NCBI GenBank assembly: GCA_030765065.1
Contig: CM060985.1
Coordinates: 6,944,001 to 7,008,000, forward strand
Direction of reading: 5' to 3'
DNA from: Deroplatys truncata
Taxonomy: Eukaryota > Arthropoda > Insecta > Mantodea > Mantidae
Length of the DNA: 64,000 bases
Positions 45,459-56,870 of this stretch are shown piece after piece. A model generated the notes under the pieces. The model made no database searches and was not told the origin of the DNA. It was given only the letters and a program-made list of their open reading frames with translations. The translations under genes were made by a program, and so were the position numbers. Positions within the stretch are counted from its first letter, which is position 1; every line of letters starts with the position of its first letter.

Positions 45459-46777
45459 GTGACCTCTAGTAAATGGTATACAGTGCTGTGATAGACCAGA
45501 GCTTATCTGTGTGTCTATCCTTCATCATGATCATGGTCCCTCTTCACTGGGCTGTAACAAAATGTATAGCACCACTTGTGGCCTCTAGTAAATGGTATAC
45601 AGAGCTATGATAGACCAGAACTTATCTGTGTGTCTATCCTTCATCATGATCATGGTCCCTCTTCACTGGGCTGTAACAAAATGTATAGCACCACTTGTGG
45701 CCTCTAGTAAATGGTATACAGTGCTATGATAGACCAGAGCTTATTTGTGTGTCTGTCCTTCATCATGATCATGGTCCCTCTTCACTGGGCTGTAACAAAA
45801 TATATAGCACCACTAGTGACCTCTAGTAAATGCTATACAGTGCTATGATAGACCAGAGCTTATCTGTGTGTCTATCCTTCATCATGATCATGGTCCCTCT
45901 TCACTGGACTGCAGCAAAATGTATAGCACCACTAGTGACCTCTAGTAAATGGTATACAGTGCTATGATAGACCAGAGCTTATTTGTGTGCATCCTTCATA
46001 ATGATCATGGTCCCTCTTCACTGGACTGCAACAAAATGTATAGCACCACTAGTGACCTCTAGTAAATGGTATACAGTGTTATGATAGACCAGAGCTTATT
46101 TGTGTGTATCCTTCATAATGATCATGGTCCCTCTTCACTGGACTGCAACAAAATGTATAGCACCACTAGTGACCTCTAGTAAATGCTATACAGTGCTATG
46201 ATAGACCAGAGCTTATCTGTGTGTCTATCCTTCATCATGATCATGGTCCCTCTTCACTGGACTGCAACAAAATGTATAGCACCACTAGTGACCTCTAGTA
46301 AATGCTATACAGTGCTATGATAGACCAGAGCGTATCTGTGTGTCTATCCTTCATCATGATCATGGTCCCTCTTCACTGGACTGCAACAAAATGTATAGCA
46401 TCACTAGTGACCTCTAGTAAATGGTATACAGTGTTATGATAGACCAGAGCTTATCTGTGTGTCTATCCTTCATCATGATCATGGTCCCTCTTCATTGGGC
46501 TACAGCAAAATGTATAGCACCACTAGTGACCTCTAGTAAATGGTATATAGTGTTATGATAGACCAGAGCTTATCTGTGTGTCTATCCTTCATCATGATCA
46601 TGGTCCCTCTTCACTGGGCTGTAACAAAATGTATAGCATCACTAGTGACCTCTAGTAAATGGTATATAGTGTTATGATAGACCAGAGCTTATCTGTGTGT
46701 CTATCCTTCATCGTGATCATGGTCCCTCTTCACTGGACTGCAACAAAATGTATAGCATCACTAGTGACCTCTAGTAA

Positions 46778-48294
46778 TGTAATGTAATGCGTTTATTGCC
46801 AATAGACTGCAAGCAGTTTCTGACATTGTCAGTTCCATTTTACAAATATTTACATATGTACATTCCACAATACAATTAGACAAATTACTTATTAATTACA
46901 ATTCTTCAATGGTATACAAAGCCTTATCTATTAAATATCTTTTAAGCTCCTTCTTAAATGTATTTTTTGATTCAAATTGCTTTACCGAATTTGGTAACTT
47001 ATTGTACAGAATTAACCCCATTACACTTGGATCTTTAATGCTACACCTTATTCTAAAACCTTGTCTGAAGAAATTATTGTTATGTCGAGTGTTATAATGA
47101 TGTATATCACTATTTCTTAAATTATCCTTCCCTAACACATAAGTTATTACTCTGTAAACATATAAAGAAAAAACTGTAAAAATTTGCTTCTCCCTAAAAT
47201 ATTGCCTACAGGAATCCCTATAGTTCAGGTGATACATTATTCTAATTGCTTTCTTTTGTAATATCAATACTCTTTCCATATTAGATTTTGCGCTGCACCC
47301 CCAGATCTCAAGCCCATAAATCAGATGGGTTAAAATGACACCATAGTAGATCATTTTTAGTTCTTTTTCTTCAAGAAGATTGGAAAAGTGCCTAAGCAAG
47401 TACAGAGATTTAGTGATTTTCCCACAGATATATTGAATGTGTTCCGTCCATGTAAGTTTTGGATCCATTATAATACCCAAAAATTTATGTTTATTTGTAG
47501 CATTTATGTTGTAGTTCAATATTTGTATAGGGTCGTGTTCATTATTTAAGTTCCCTAACTGAAACTGAATTAATTTTGTTTTAGACATGTTGCATTTTAA
47601 ATTATTATCCCCAAAGTATTTAAAAAGTGTTTGAATAGTTTGTGCCATTGTGTTGTTTAATTCTCCTATAGAGGTGCCCCAACATACCATTGTCGTGTCA
47701 TCTGCATACGAAATTGCTTTACTGTTCCCATAGTTAGGTATGTCATTCACATACAATATAAATAGGAGAGGGCCCATCACAGAACCTTGCGGAACCCCAT
47801 AGTTTACTGTTTCAAATTGTGATGTATTTTTTATTGTTAACTGCCCTTGTTTATAATATATTTGTGTAGCTTGTTTCCTGCCAATAAGGAATGAGGTAAT
47901 TAGATCTTTAGCTAAGCCCCTAATTCCATATGCTTCCAGTTTATTTATTAGGATATTATGATCCACACAGTCAAACGCTTTAGTAAGGTCAAAGAATAGC
48001 GTTGCAGTTTTTTCTTTGTTTTCCAAGTGATTAATTACATTGCTTGTGCATTCCATAATGGCCGAGATTGTTGAGAAGTGTTTCCTAAATCCATGTTGCG
48101 AATTTATAAGTATATTATTTTTATCTAAGAAACATATCAGTCGCTTCAGTATAACCCTTTCAAAGATTTTGGCTAGTTCTGATGTTAATGCAATTGGCCT
48201 ATAATTATTTATATCTTTGGTATCACCATGTTTATGTAAGGGCCTAACAATAGATAATTTTAGGCAGTCTGGAAATTGCCCTCTTGCAATGGAA
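46778..48294 (-). mobile_element. Young 5'-truncated LINE inserted in the satellite
   Basis: Flanked by TAGTAA at 46772-46777 and 48295-48300; removing it restores a normal satellite unit (CTCTAGTAAATGG). On the - strand it ends AATAAACGCATTACATTACATTA, a short pentamer tail rather than poly(A). The 5' end is truncated within RT. Confidence 0.92.
46896..48294 (-). CDS. LINE reverse transcriptase, 5'-truncated but uninterrupted
   Basis: More than 460 codons without a stop. RT motifs: GDTKDINNYRPIALTSELAK, TATLFFDLTKAFDCVDHNIL, NYGVPQGSVMGPLLFILYVN, then the catalytic AISYADDTTMV. Downstream are the thumb (IYYGVILTHLIYGLEIWGCS) and the C-terminal FRQGFRIRC...LYNKLPNSVKQFESKNTFKK tail, as in Jockey/CR1-type LINEs. 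Endonuclease and the first RT blocks are missing. The open frame runs on into satellite sequence to 48362 (MIMMKDRHTDKLWS), which is not part of the enzyme. Absence of stops indicates recent insertion. Confidence 0.88.
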
Positions 48295-50215
48295 TAGTAA
48301 ATGGTATATAGTGTTATGATAGACCAGAGCTTATCTGTGTGTCTATCCTTCATCATGATCATGGTCCCTCTTCACTGGACTGCAACAAAATGTATAGCAT
48401 CACTAGTGACCTCTAGTAAATGGTATACAGTGCTATGATAGACCAGAGCTTATCTGTGTGTCTATCCTTCATCATGATCATGGTCCCTCTTCACTGGACT
48501 GAAACAAAATGTATAGCACCACTAGTGACCTCTAGTAAATGGTATATAGTGTTATGATAGACCAGAGCTTATCTGTGTGTGTATCCTTCATCATGATCAT
48601 GGTCCCTCTTCACTGGGCTGTATCACAAATGCATAGCATCACTAGTGACCTCTAGTAAATGGTATATAGTGTTATGATAGACCAGAGCTTATCTGTGTGT
48701 CTATCCTTCATCATGATCATGGTCCCTCTTCACTGGACTGAAACAAAATGTATAGCACCACTAGTGACCTCTAGTAAATGGTATATAGTGTTATGATAGA
48801 CCAGAGCTTATCTGTGTGTCTATCCTTCATCATGATCATGGTCCCTCTTCACTGGGCTGTATCACAAATGCATAGCATCACTAGTGACCTCTAGTAAATG
48901 GTATATAGTGTTATGATAGACCAGAGCTTATCTGTATGTCTATCCTTCATCATGATCATGGTCCCTCTTCACTGGACTGCAACAAAATGTATAGCATCAC
49001 TAGTGACCTCTAGTAAATGGTATACAGTGGTATGGTAGACCAGAGCTTATCTGTGTGTCTATCCTTCATCATGATCATGGTCCCTCTTCACTGGACTGAA
49101 ACAAAATGTATAGCACCACTAGTGACCTCTAGTAAATGGTATACAGTGTTATGATAGACCAGAGCTTATCTGTGTATCTATCCTTCATCATGATCATGGT
49201 CCCTCTTCACTGGGTTGTAACAAAATGTATAGCACCACTAGTGACCTCTAGTAAATGGTATACAGTGTTATGATAGACCAGAGCTTATCTGTGTATCTAT
49301 CCTTCATCATGATCATGGTCCCCCTTCACTGGGCTGTAACAAAATGTATAGCACCACTAGTGACCTCTAGTAAATGGTATACAGTGTTATGATAGACCAG
49401 AGCTTATCTGTGTATCTATCCTTCATCATGATCATGGTCCCTCTTCACTGGGTTGTAACAAAATGTATAGCACCACTAGTGACCTCTAGTAAATGGTATA
49501 CAGTGTTATGATAGACCAGAGCTTATCTGTGTATCTATCCTTCATCATGATCATGGTCCCCCTTCACTGGGCTGTAACAAAATGTATAGCACCACTAGTG
49601 ACCTCTAGTAAATGGTATACAGTGTTATGATAGACCAGAGCTTATCTGTGTATCTATCCTTCATCATGATCATGGTCCCCCTTCACTGGACTGTAACAAA
49701 ATGTATAGCACCACTAGTGACCTCTAGTAAATGGTATACACTGCTATGATAGACCAGAGCTTATCTCTGTGTCTATCCTTCATCATGATCATGGTCCCTC
49801 TTCACTGGACTGAAACAAAATGATAGCACCACTAGTGACCTCTAGTAAATGGTATACACTGCTATGATAGATCAGAGCTTATCTCTGTGTCTATCCTTCA
49901 TCATGATCATGGTCCCTCTTCACTGGGCTGTAACAAAATGTATAGCACCACTAGTGACCTCTAGTAAATGGTATACACTGCTATGATAGACCAGAGCTTA
50001 TCTGTGTGTCTATCCTTCATCATGATCATGGTCCCTCTTCACCGGGTTGCAACAAAATACATAGTGTGCACCACTAGTGACCTCTAGTAAATGGTATACA
50101 CTGCTATGATAGATCAGAGCTTATCTCTGTGTCTATCCTTCATCATGATCATGGTCCCTCTTCACCGGGTTGCAACAAAATACATAGTGTGCACCACTAA
50201 TGACCTCTAGTAATC

Positions 50216-50866
50216 AGGGTGTGAATGGTAATGGTAGATGTGAATTGTTGTCAACTCCCTCATGTAAATTGTTTGTTATTTGCGTTCAATGGCTGCGGGA
50301 TATAATTTTCCCATTTTTGCGACTTTTTTTTTTTTATTGTACATGGTTGATGTTATGAAGCATAAAATATGAACTAGAAATCTGAGTATAGCCTAGAAAG
50401 TGATGTTCTTTGCTTTAATGTTTATTGTGGTACCAGGAAGAATTTCAGCATGTCACAGAGAGAAGCAGGCCTTCAAGGTTCTTATAAAATGAAATTTCCA
50501 TTTATTTTATGTGGAATGTTTGTACATTTACTGCACTAAGCATTTTACAGATTCTAAATTTCATATCATTGCAAAATTATTACAGTTTTCTAGACGAAAA
50601 GTTTTATGGATTTCAGTTTCAGAAAGTTGGCAAGTATGCATATCAGTCAAGTAATAGTGGTCCAGCATAATTATCTTTGTTATTTGTAGATACTCATTGG
50701 CATATTTTGGAACTGTTATACTGAAAAATGCTAATTTGTTCCATCTTTCAATTTCAGTGTTAATTAAACTTAAATATTAATTGGAAAAGTTATCATTTTG
50801 CTGCACTGTGTACTATTCCTAATTTTAATTATTATATTAATTGTCTTGTTTGTTCTCTGTTGCAGG
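50216..50866. other. Non-coding DNA after the satellite
   Basis: AT-rich, stops in all frames, no repeat structure noticed. Ends at a good splice-acceptor-like sequence. Confidence 0.4.
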
Positions 50867-51050
50867 TCCAATTAAAAAAACAAAAACTAACCCTTAAGTT
50901 GCGTCCATAAGACAGATGATCAGTTTTGAAAATTTTACTGAAACCTTGCGTTTTTAAATGCACACAAGATTGGCTTCCGAACTTGATCTTCATTTGCTCC
51001 ATTTCCTGTTTTCTTTGCTGTGGTGAGGAAAATGTGTTTTGAAATAAAAC
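50867..51050 (+). other. Candidate distant 3' exon (hypothesis)
   Basis: TTGTTTGTTCTCTGTTGCAG at 50847-50866 is a strong acceptor. It is followed by a short frame PIKKTKTNP and a TAA, and by AATAAA near 51042. If joined to the cryptic GTAAAC donor at the eIF4H stop, the frame would instead add two residues and stop. This would make a 24-kb intron containing both satellites. There is no direct evidence; it could be chance or belong to an unseen gene. Confidence 0.2.
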
Positions 51051-52260
51051 AGTCGGACCAAAGAGGGTGGAAAGCAAAATATTCATCATTGTGGAAATAA
51101 TGTGATTGATTGTTATTTTCTGAGTTGACTCTGATTGGCATCAATGGTGTTTTAGCAAGGTTAAAAGTATAAAATATATTATTGTCTCGCATAATGATGA
51201 TGTAGGGAACCATTGTCCGAGAATGAGGGTTAACTCAGCGGCGTTTATCACTGTATTCTATTTCGATATTGTCTGGAATACCTTATCTACTGAAAGCTGT
51301 AGCAAATAGTTCATCTTCACATTGGTTTTTCTCTTCATCTGTAGTCGTGATGCTGTAAAAATTGCTTCCCATAAATACATCTTTCAGTAGCTGAGGTATC
51401 CTCAAGATTTTGTACAGAATGCATGTTCCACTTTGTATGAAATCGTTTCCTCTAGGGGGCTTAACCCTACGTTAATTTATCATGCATTATAGAAAAACTG
51501 CGCAATTATTTAAAGGGTTGATGTTTCCTTTTTTTTAATAAAAGTAAAAGTAAACTAAAAAGTGAATAATAAAAAAGTATAAATATTGTTGTCAGAAGCT
51601 CAGACTGTATTTAAGTACACATGTGAGCCAAGTCTTCATAATTATTCCTGAAGAAGGGAGGAATAGTGTTAAAGAACTAATTGTTCTTCAATTTCTATAA
51701 GGAATTAATTTTGTACTCAACGTTAGCTGTACAAATCTGAAAAAGAAAGAAAGAAAAACCAAACTCTATACATATATATATGCATTAAATGAATATTTTG
51801 TAATTATGTGGTGAGTCATTGAAATGTGACCGTACAATAGTTGAATGTTAAAAATATTTTTTAAGAAAGAAAGCTGCCAATATAAATTATTGCTTTGGTT
51901 TCTTGTGTGATGATTGACTGATCATGAACTTTTACATTGGCCTGTATCTTCATTGTGTAGGTTATATTGCTTATGTGTATTAAAAAGAATGTTGGTTTGC
52001 CAAAACCTCTTTGGTATCTCAATCCACTCCTTACTCTTTATTTTTAACAAATATTCTTACAAAACCCTGCTTCATGTTATTGAGGTAAACGTAGTTGTAG
52101 GTACAGGAGGATTACAGGAAACTGAAGTGATCGTCAAATGTTTAAATGCAGATTGCGAGTAACAGCAATAGGAGAAAGTATTGAAAAACTCGAACTAATA
52201 ACAGCAAATATCTCGGAAATCGTTAGACATTGTGTTTTAAAGAGATGTACATTGTCTATA
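51051..52260. other. Non-coding DNA
   Basis: No recognised coding, RNA or terminal-repeat feature; AT-rich with several AATAAA sequences. Confidence 0.4.
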
Positions 52261-53699
52261 CAGTAGACTCTCGTTAGTACGTTTTTGCAGGGACCTAAGG
52301 ATTTGGACGTCATAGGCGGGAAAACGTGTTAATGAAAATACAAAATCTGCAATTTAAGAACATAGTTATGTAATAAAATCTAATAATTACTTCGTCTCCA
52401 TGGGCAGTTGAAATAGATTTCAAGCACAATTTTATACTGAATACAATCCGTGTTTCCATGTTAAATTCAATATGTGTTCAAATGGATTTGGATACATAAA
52501 ACCTGAGAATAAATAATTCAAGCTTTTATGTTGGTCAACTTGGATTTTTGAGGTTATGATTGTTTTTGAGAAAATAAATTGCAAATTATGGAAGCGACAA
52601 TGATGGCTTAGCTGTGTGTTTTTTTACGCATACGATAACAATTTCCGCTAAAAAAAAAGAAAACAAAATTATGTGCATGCATTGTGTTACGAGTACAATA
52701 GACGATAGTAACTTTGGCGTATTCAATACGATTTGAATGTGGTAGGTGTGTCCATGCAACAAATTTCGTTCTGATTCTTTTCTGATCCTATTTTCCAAGA
52801 GGAAAGTTTTGTTTTAGCATTTCTCCCTTCTTTAAAAGCAGTTTCAATCAATTTAAGTTTGCTAACAATCGTGTTTAAGGTTGACGGAGGAATGTTTAAC
52901 TTCCACATCATATCCACAAGTTTCATATTTGGATTGTGATCTACTTCAAGGATTTTCAGTTTTTCACTATTGGTTATTTACTACACTTTCTTTTTTTTTC
53001 ATTGCAAATGAAAAGTTAAAATGCAATCTACCTATGTTTGGTCAACACTTAACAGTAGAAACTATCGTTGGCGTTTACCACGCCAGGTAAAGCATTCTCT
53101 ATCCCGCCCACACAAATCGTGTCACACAAATATTTACATACATGCATGTGATTGGCTGCCAGTATCCACCCCGTGACCAAGGGTTGACCAAAGTAGCAAA
53201 TGGAGGACGTCAAGCTTTGAACGTGTTAAGCACCTATTCCCACTGTACTTTGTTTTGTTTTTATTTTATTTATTTATGGACACTCTTTAACTACTATGGT
53301 CCTTAGCATCCCATTCTATATTGGGCGTGAAAGACCGGAAATTCTGCTCAGAGGCCTCTTATCAGGCTTTAGGTTCTTTTACGTGCCGTAAATCTACGAC
53401 ACGGCACCACCGGCTTTTCTTCCCTTCTGAAGGAAGCCATGCTAAGGATTTTTATGCGCGAAAAAATCCATCGCCCTCCGCTGGGTTTGAACCCGCGACC
53501 TCGAGGCTAGCACGGTACCACTAGTCCACGAAGGACAATCCCCACTGGACTGACCAAGGATTGGCCAAACTTCAAACATAGTAAGAGGGATTGGGAAAAC
53601 GCACTAAGCAAATGTTATTTATTACATTTGGTGATTTGGTACCAGGACTTTTATGATTCAACGTAATAAACGGGAAAACGTGCTAACAAGATTCCACTG
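52261..53699 (-). mobile_element. Tigger/pogo-type element
   Basis: Ends CAGTAGACTCTCGTTAGTACG and complement CAGTGGAATCTTGTTAGCACG, TA at 52259-52260 and 53700-53701. Both are the typical pogo/Tigger terminus. The - strand frame at 52723-52926 encodes MKLVDMMWKLNIPPSTLNTI followed by VSKLKLIETAF, the CENP-B/pogo N-terminal helix-turn-helix. The DDE domain is missing. It is interrupted by a SINE (53246-53540). Confidence 0.85.
53246..53540 (-). mobile_element. tRNA-derived SINE, copy 1
   Basis: On the - strand it begins with a tRNA-like head: A-box region TGGACTAGTGG and B box GGGTTCAAACCC about 35 bases apart, then a conserved body, then an A/T-rich tail. Flanked by CCCACTG at 53239-53245 and 53541-53547. 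It sits inside the Tigger element. Shares its body with copy 2 at 57272-57551. Confidence 0.85.
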
Positions 53700-53701
53700 T
53701 A

Positions 53702-53891
53702 TATTATGGTTTACCAGTTATTCAAAATTACACAATATACATTTTATTTTTCATGTAAATATCTTTTAATGTATGGTACTTTAATCAGAACTTTTAGAGC
53801 CATTTTGGAGAAAATTAAACATTTGTAAAAATTGTTTTCCTGTAAAGTGGAAGTATCTTTGGAAGATACTTAACCTGAATACCCAGTTTGG
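53702..53891. repeat. Fragment of the palindrome repeat family
   Basis: TATGGTTTACCAGTTAT...ATATACATTTTATTT...AGAGCCATTTTGGAGAAAAT follows the left arm of the 63.2-kb palindrome in order, with divergence. Only one arm is present. Confidence 0.65.
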
Positions 53892-54362
53892 TAAAGCCTG
53901 GTTCAGAACGAGAATGACAGTTTAATGGGAAGCTTTCCCAGGCCCTAGAAGATTTGGCAAAGTTTTAACATTCTCATTCCCAGCACACATATTAGACTCT
54001 TTATTGTAGAGATTATGACATGCTGCTAATGCACTTGTCTAGTTGCAAACTGGAGGAAATTCTAGTCTATATGCATCCTGACCCCACAGGTTCTTTTAGG
54101 AAAACTGACTATTATCTCAAAAGCAATAGCAAAAGTCAGTAGAAATTAACAAAAAGCAAATGAAGGAATGAAAGCTTGATACGACTAGATGGATCTGCAT
54201 TTAGGTAATATTTACTCCATCAAATTTTGATATCCGTTGAATTGGAAGCAAGTGAAAAAATATCATTGGTCAGTTACAAACAAATTAAATCCCAATGTTA
54301 AAAACTTTTCCCTTTGTTATCTATATGCATTCCTGTTCTCGGGCTATTGTGAACGAGCTTTA
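53892..54362. mobile_element. MITE-like element, same family as 24595-25314
   Basis: Left end TAAAGCCTGGTTCAGAACGAG and right end complement TAAAGCTCGTTCACAATAGC, with internal GGGAAGCTTTCCCAGGCCC. It resembles the intronic element's ends and its GAGAACGGGAA / TTCCCGTTC interior. No coding capacity. Confidence 0.5.
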
Positions 54363-55575
54363 ACTTGAAGCAATTACTGCTGAAACATGTTTCAAAATCA
54401 AATTTAAGAAAGTAAAGTTAGTGTTACAAACTTCAAAGTTAACATATACTGCTTTCATAGGTTGTTACCTACATCATCTGCTAACTGGTAGACATTTCCC
54501 GTGGTTTATGTTACATTTCCCGTGGTTTATGTTACAATGTATGTACAAAAAATATTTGGCTACTATTTTTAGTTTAACTGGTTAGGTCATATCGGGCGAT
54601 GAATTAATGAAATGGGTGATATGATGCTCATCTTTACAAGACAAGGAGAAAACTGTATCCGGCAACTCAGGACCCCTCGAGTGTGCAGCAGACAAGCTAC
54701 CCCCACACCACACTCTGTTCGCTTATACATAATGTTTCAATCTAACGTTCAGACTTCTTTTTGTTTCTCCAGTGCAGGGGGGTTGAGTCATGCCTCTGGC
54801 CAGGTGGCAAAATCTTAAAACAGGATGGAATTACAATCATGTTTACGTTTTAGTGACTTTCAGGCAATTTTTTGTTATAAAACTGGTGACAACTGTAGCA
54901 CAAAGTATTTGACCCTCAATAAAGATTATCATTAAAAAACTCCCATCAGTAGCAATAAGCATCACATTTATCAACAGGAATGCTTCAAGCCACTGCAAGC
55001 GTTCTCTCATAGGTTTCAGTGCACAAGGCATCCCCCTCCACTCTGTAATAAAGGTGATTATTAACCATTGTGTATTTTCATTTTGAGCATCTCCTAATGA
55101 AGGGGAAAACCCAAAATATTGAACATTTTCGTTTTGCGAGTTGGCATCTTTTTATCTTTCACCATACATATCTCATTTTGAGTTTTATTTATTGATTAGC
55201 CATGCAAATATACGTGTTCTAGTCTGATTTTGAAAAGAAGCAGCGTGACAAATGTCAAGCGAGGGTAGGGGAAGGCCATATGTAAACAATGATTGTTACA
55301 CTGGTGAGTCAGTTATCGCTATACAGCTGAGTGTTTGTTAAAAGTCTTATGGAAGCAAGACTTGGTAAAGTTAAAGATAGACCCAAGGGATGTTGCATTG
55401 CACAGCCGAGCTAGAGAGTTTGTCTTTTCTCTTAAGGAATTCTTCACAATGAACCTCTTCAACCAAGCACTCTTAAAATAAATGAGATGACTATTTAGTT
55501 GCAAAGCAAAGAGACCCACTACTTACGTTTAAAGAGGTACTGTGAATCACACCTGTCAAGATGCAACACCACACC
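54363..55575. other. Non-coding DNA
   Basis: Short frames only, none with a recognised domain. A local duplication of ACATTTCCCGTGGTTTATGTT occurs at about 54494-54532. Confidence 0.4.
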
Positions 55576-55720
55576 AAGCGGGATGGCTCAGGCAGTAAAC
55601 TCTGTGGCCTCCATTCGGGAGGTCCCGTGGGCCGACCAATTTGTCTGGGTTGTTTTCCTCAGTTGCCAAGGTAAATACCGGATTGGATAAGTTCCATCTT
55701 AAGTCTAAAACAATAGTAAA
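55576..55720 (+). mobile_element. Possible second SINE family
   Basis: AAGCGGGATGGCTCAGGCAG resembles a tRNA 5' half with an A box (TGGCTCAGGCAG), followed by a GGGAGGTCCCGTGGGCCGACC segment where a B box would lie. The body ends with GCCAAGGTAAATACCGGATT. B-box fit is poor and no target duplication was found. Confidence 0.35.
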
Positions 55721-55864
55721 ATGAAAAATAAGTGGTAATAACGAATGCTATGCCATCTATCTGCAGACAATGCAAGCAGTTAGACTGCAACGCACGAAGC
55801 AGAAGATCCAGCTGCCATGCTCCGAGGGTCTCTGTGGGCACGTGACGAAGCAAGATAGCATTTC

Positions 55865-56870
55865 CAGGGATGAGACCTAGAAGGCTAGCTTCCTTTCTGT
55901 GTAGGGGCAGCGGTTGGACTGGATGGCACCCTAACACCATCTGCACAGCATGAAGCATGTGGTTACAGGACGAGACCTAGAAGGCTAACTGTCTGCCTTT
56001 CTGTGTGAGGGCGGCGGTTAGACTGGACGGCACCCTAATGCCATCTGCACAGCATGAAGCAGGTGGTTACAGGACGAGACCTAGAAGGCTAACTGTCTGC
56101 CTTTCTGTGTGAGGGCGGCGGTTAGACTGGACGGCACCCTAATGCCATCTGCACAGCATGAAGCATGTGGTTACAGGATGAGACCTAGAAGGCTAACTGT
56201 CTGCCTTTATATGGGAGTGGCGGTTAGACTGGACGGCACCCTAATGCCATCTGCACAGCATGAAGCATGTGGTTACAGGACGAGACCTAGAAGGCTAACT
56301 GTCTGCCTTTATATGGGAGTGGCGGTTGGACTGGACAGCACCCTAATGCCATCTGCACAGCATGAAGCATGTGGTTACAGGACGAGATCTAGAAGGCTAA
56401 CTGTCTGCCTTTCTGTGTGAGGGCGGCGGTTAGACTGGACAGCACCCTAATGCCATCTGCACAGCATGAAGCATGTGGTTACAGGACGAGACCTAGAAGG
56501 CTAACTGTCTGCCTTTCTGTGTGAGGGCGGCGGTTAGACTGGACGGCACCCTAATGCCATCTGCACAGCATGAAGCATGTGGTTACAGGACGAGACCTAG
56601 AAGGCTAACTGTCTGCCTTTCTGTGTGAGGGCGGCGGTTAGACTGGACAGCACCCTAATGCCATCTGCACAGCATGAAGCATGTGGTTACAGGACGAGAC
56701 CTAGAAGGCTAACTGTCTGCCTTTATATGGGAGTGGCGGTTGGACTGGACAGCACCCTAATGTCATCTGCACAGCACGAAGCAGAAGGTTTGGTAGCTAT
56801 GCACCAGGGTCTCTGTGACACATGAAGAGCAGGTGGTTATTACAGGGATGAGACCTAGAAGGCTAACTGT
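55865..56870. repeat. ~102-104-bp minisatellite
   Basis: About nine to ten units of GACGAGACCTAGAAGGCTAA...CTGCACAGCATGAAGCATG. Unit starts at 55969, 56073, 56177 and 56279 give 104, 104 and 102 bp. Two subtypes alternate: one with CTTTCTGTGTGAGGGCGGCG and one with CTTTATATGGGAGTGGCG. Outer units are diverged. Confidence 0.93.

Larger units (their letters stand above)
45459..50215. repeat. 119-bp satellite array, split by a LINE
   Basis: About 11 units before and 16 units after the LINE at 46778-48294. Unit: GACCTCTAGTAAATGGTATA...CTTCATCATGATCATGGTCC...CACTGG(G/A)CTG(T/C)AACAAAATG. Three repeat starts are 119 bp apart at 45461, 45580, 45699 and 45818; a few units are 2 bp shorter. Near 49.1-49.7 kb consecutive units are almost identical (TGTGTATCTATCC variant). 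The last units (50.04-50.2 kb) carry a CATAGTGTGCACC insertion. Each unit contains the palindrome CATGATCATG. Confidence 0.97.

Noticed and set aside
48295-48362. N-terminal MIMMKDRHTDKLWS extension as part of the LINE protein
   Set aside because: These residues are translated from satellite units outside the TAGTAA duplication.
53480-53540. Functional tRNA gene (B box GGTTCAAACCC on the - strand)
   Set aside because: The A/B boxes belong to a SINE head; the sequence does not form a complete cloverleaf with a 3' acceptor stem and is followed by a SINE body.
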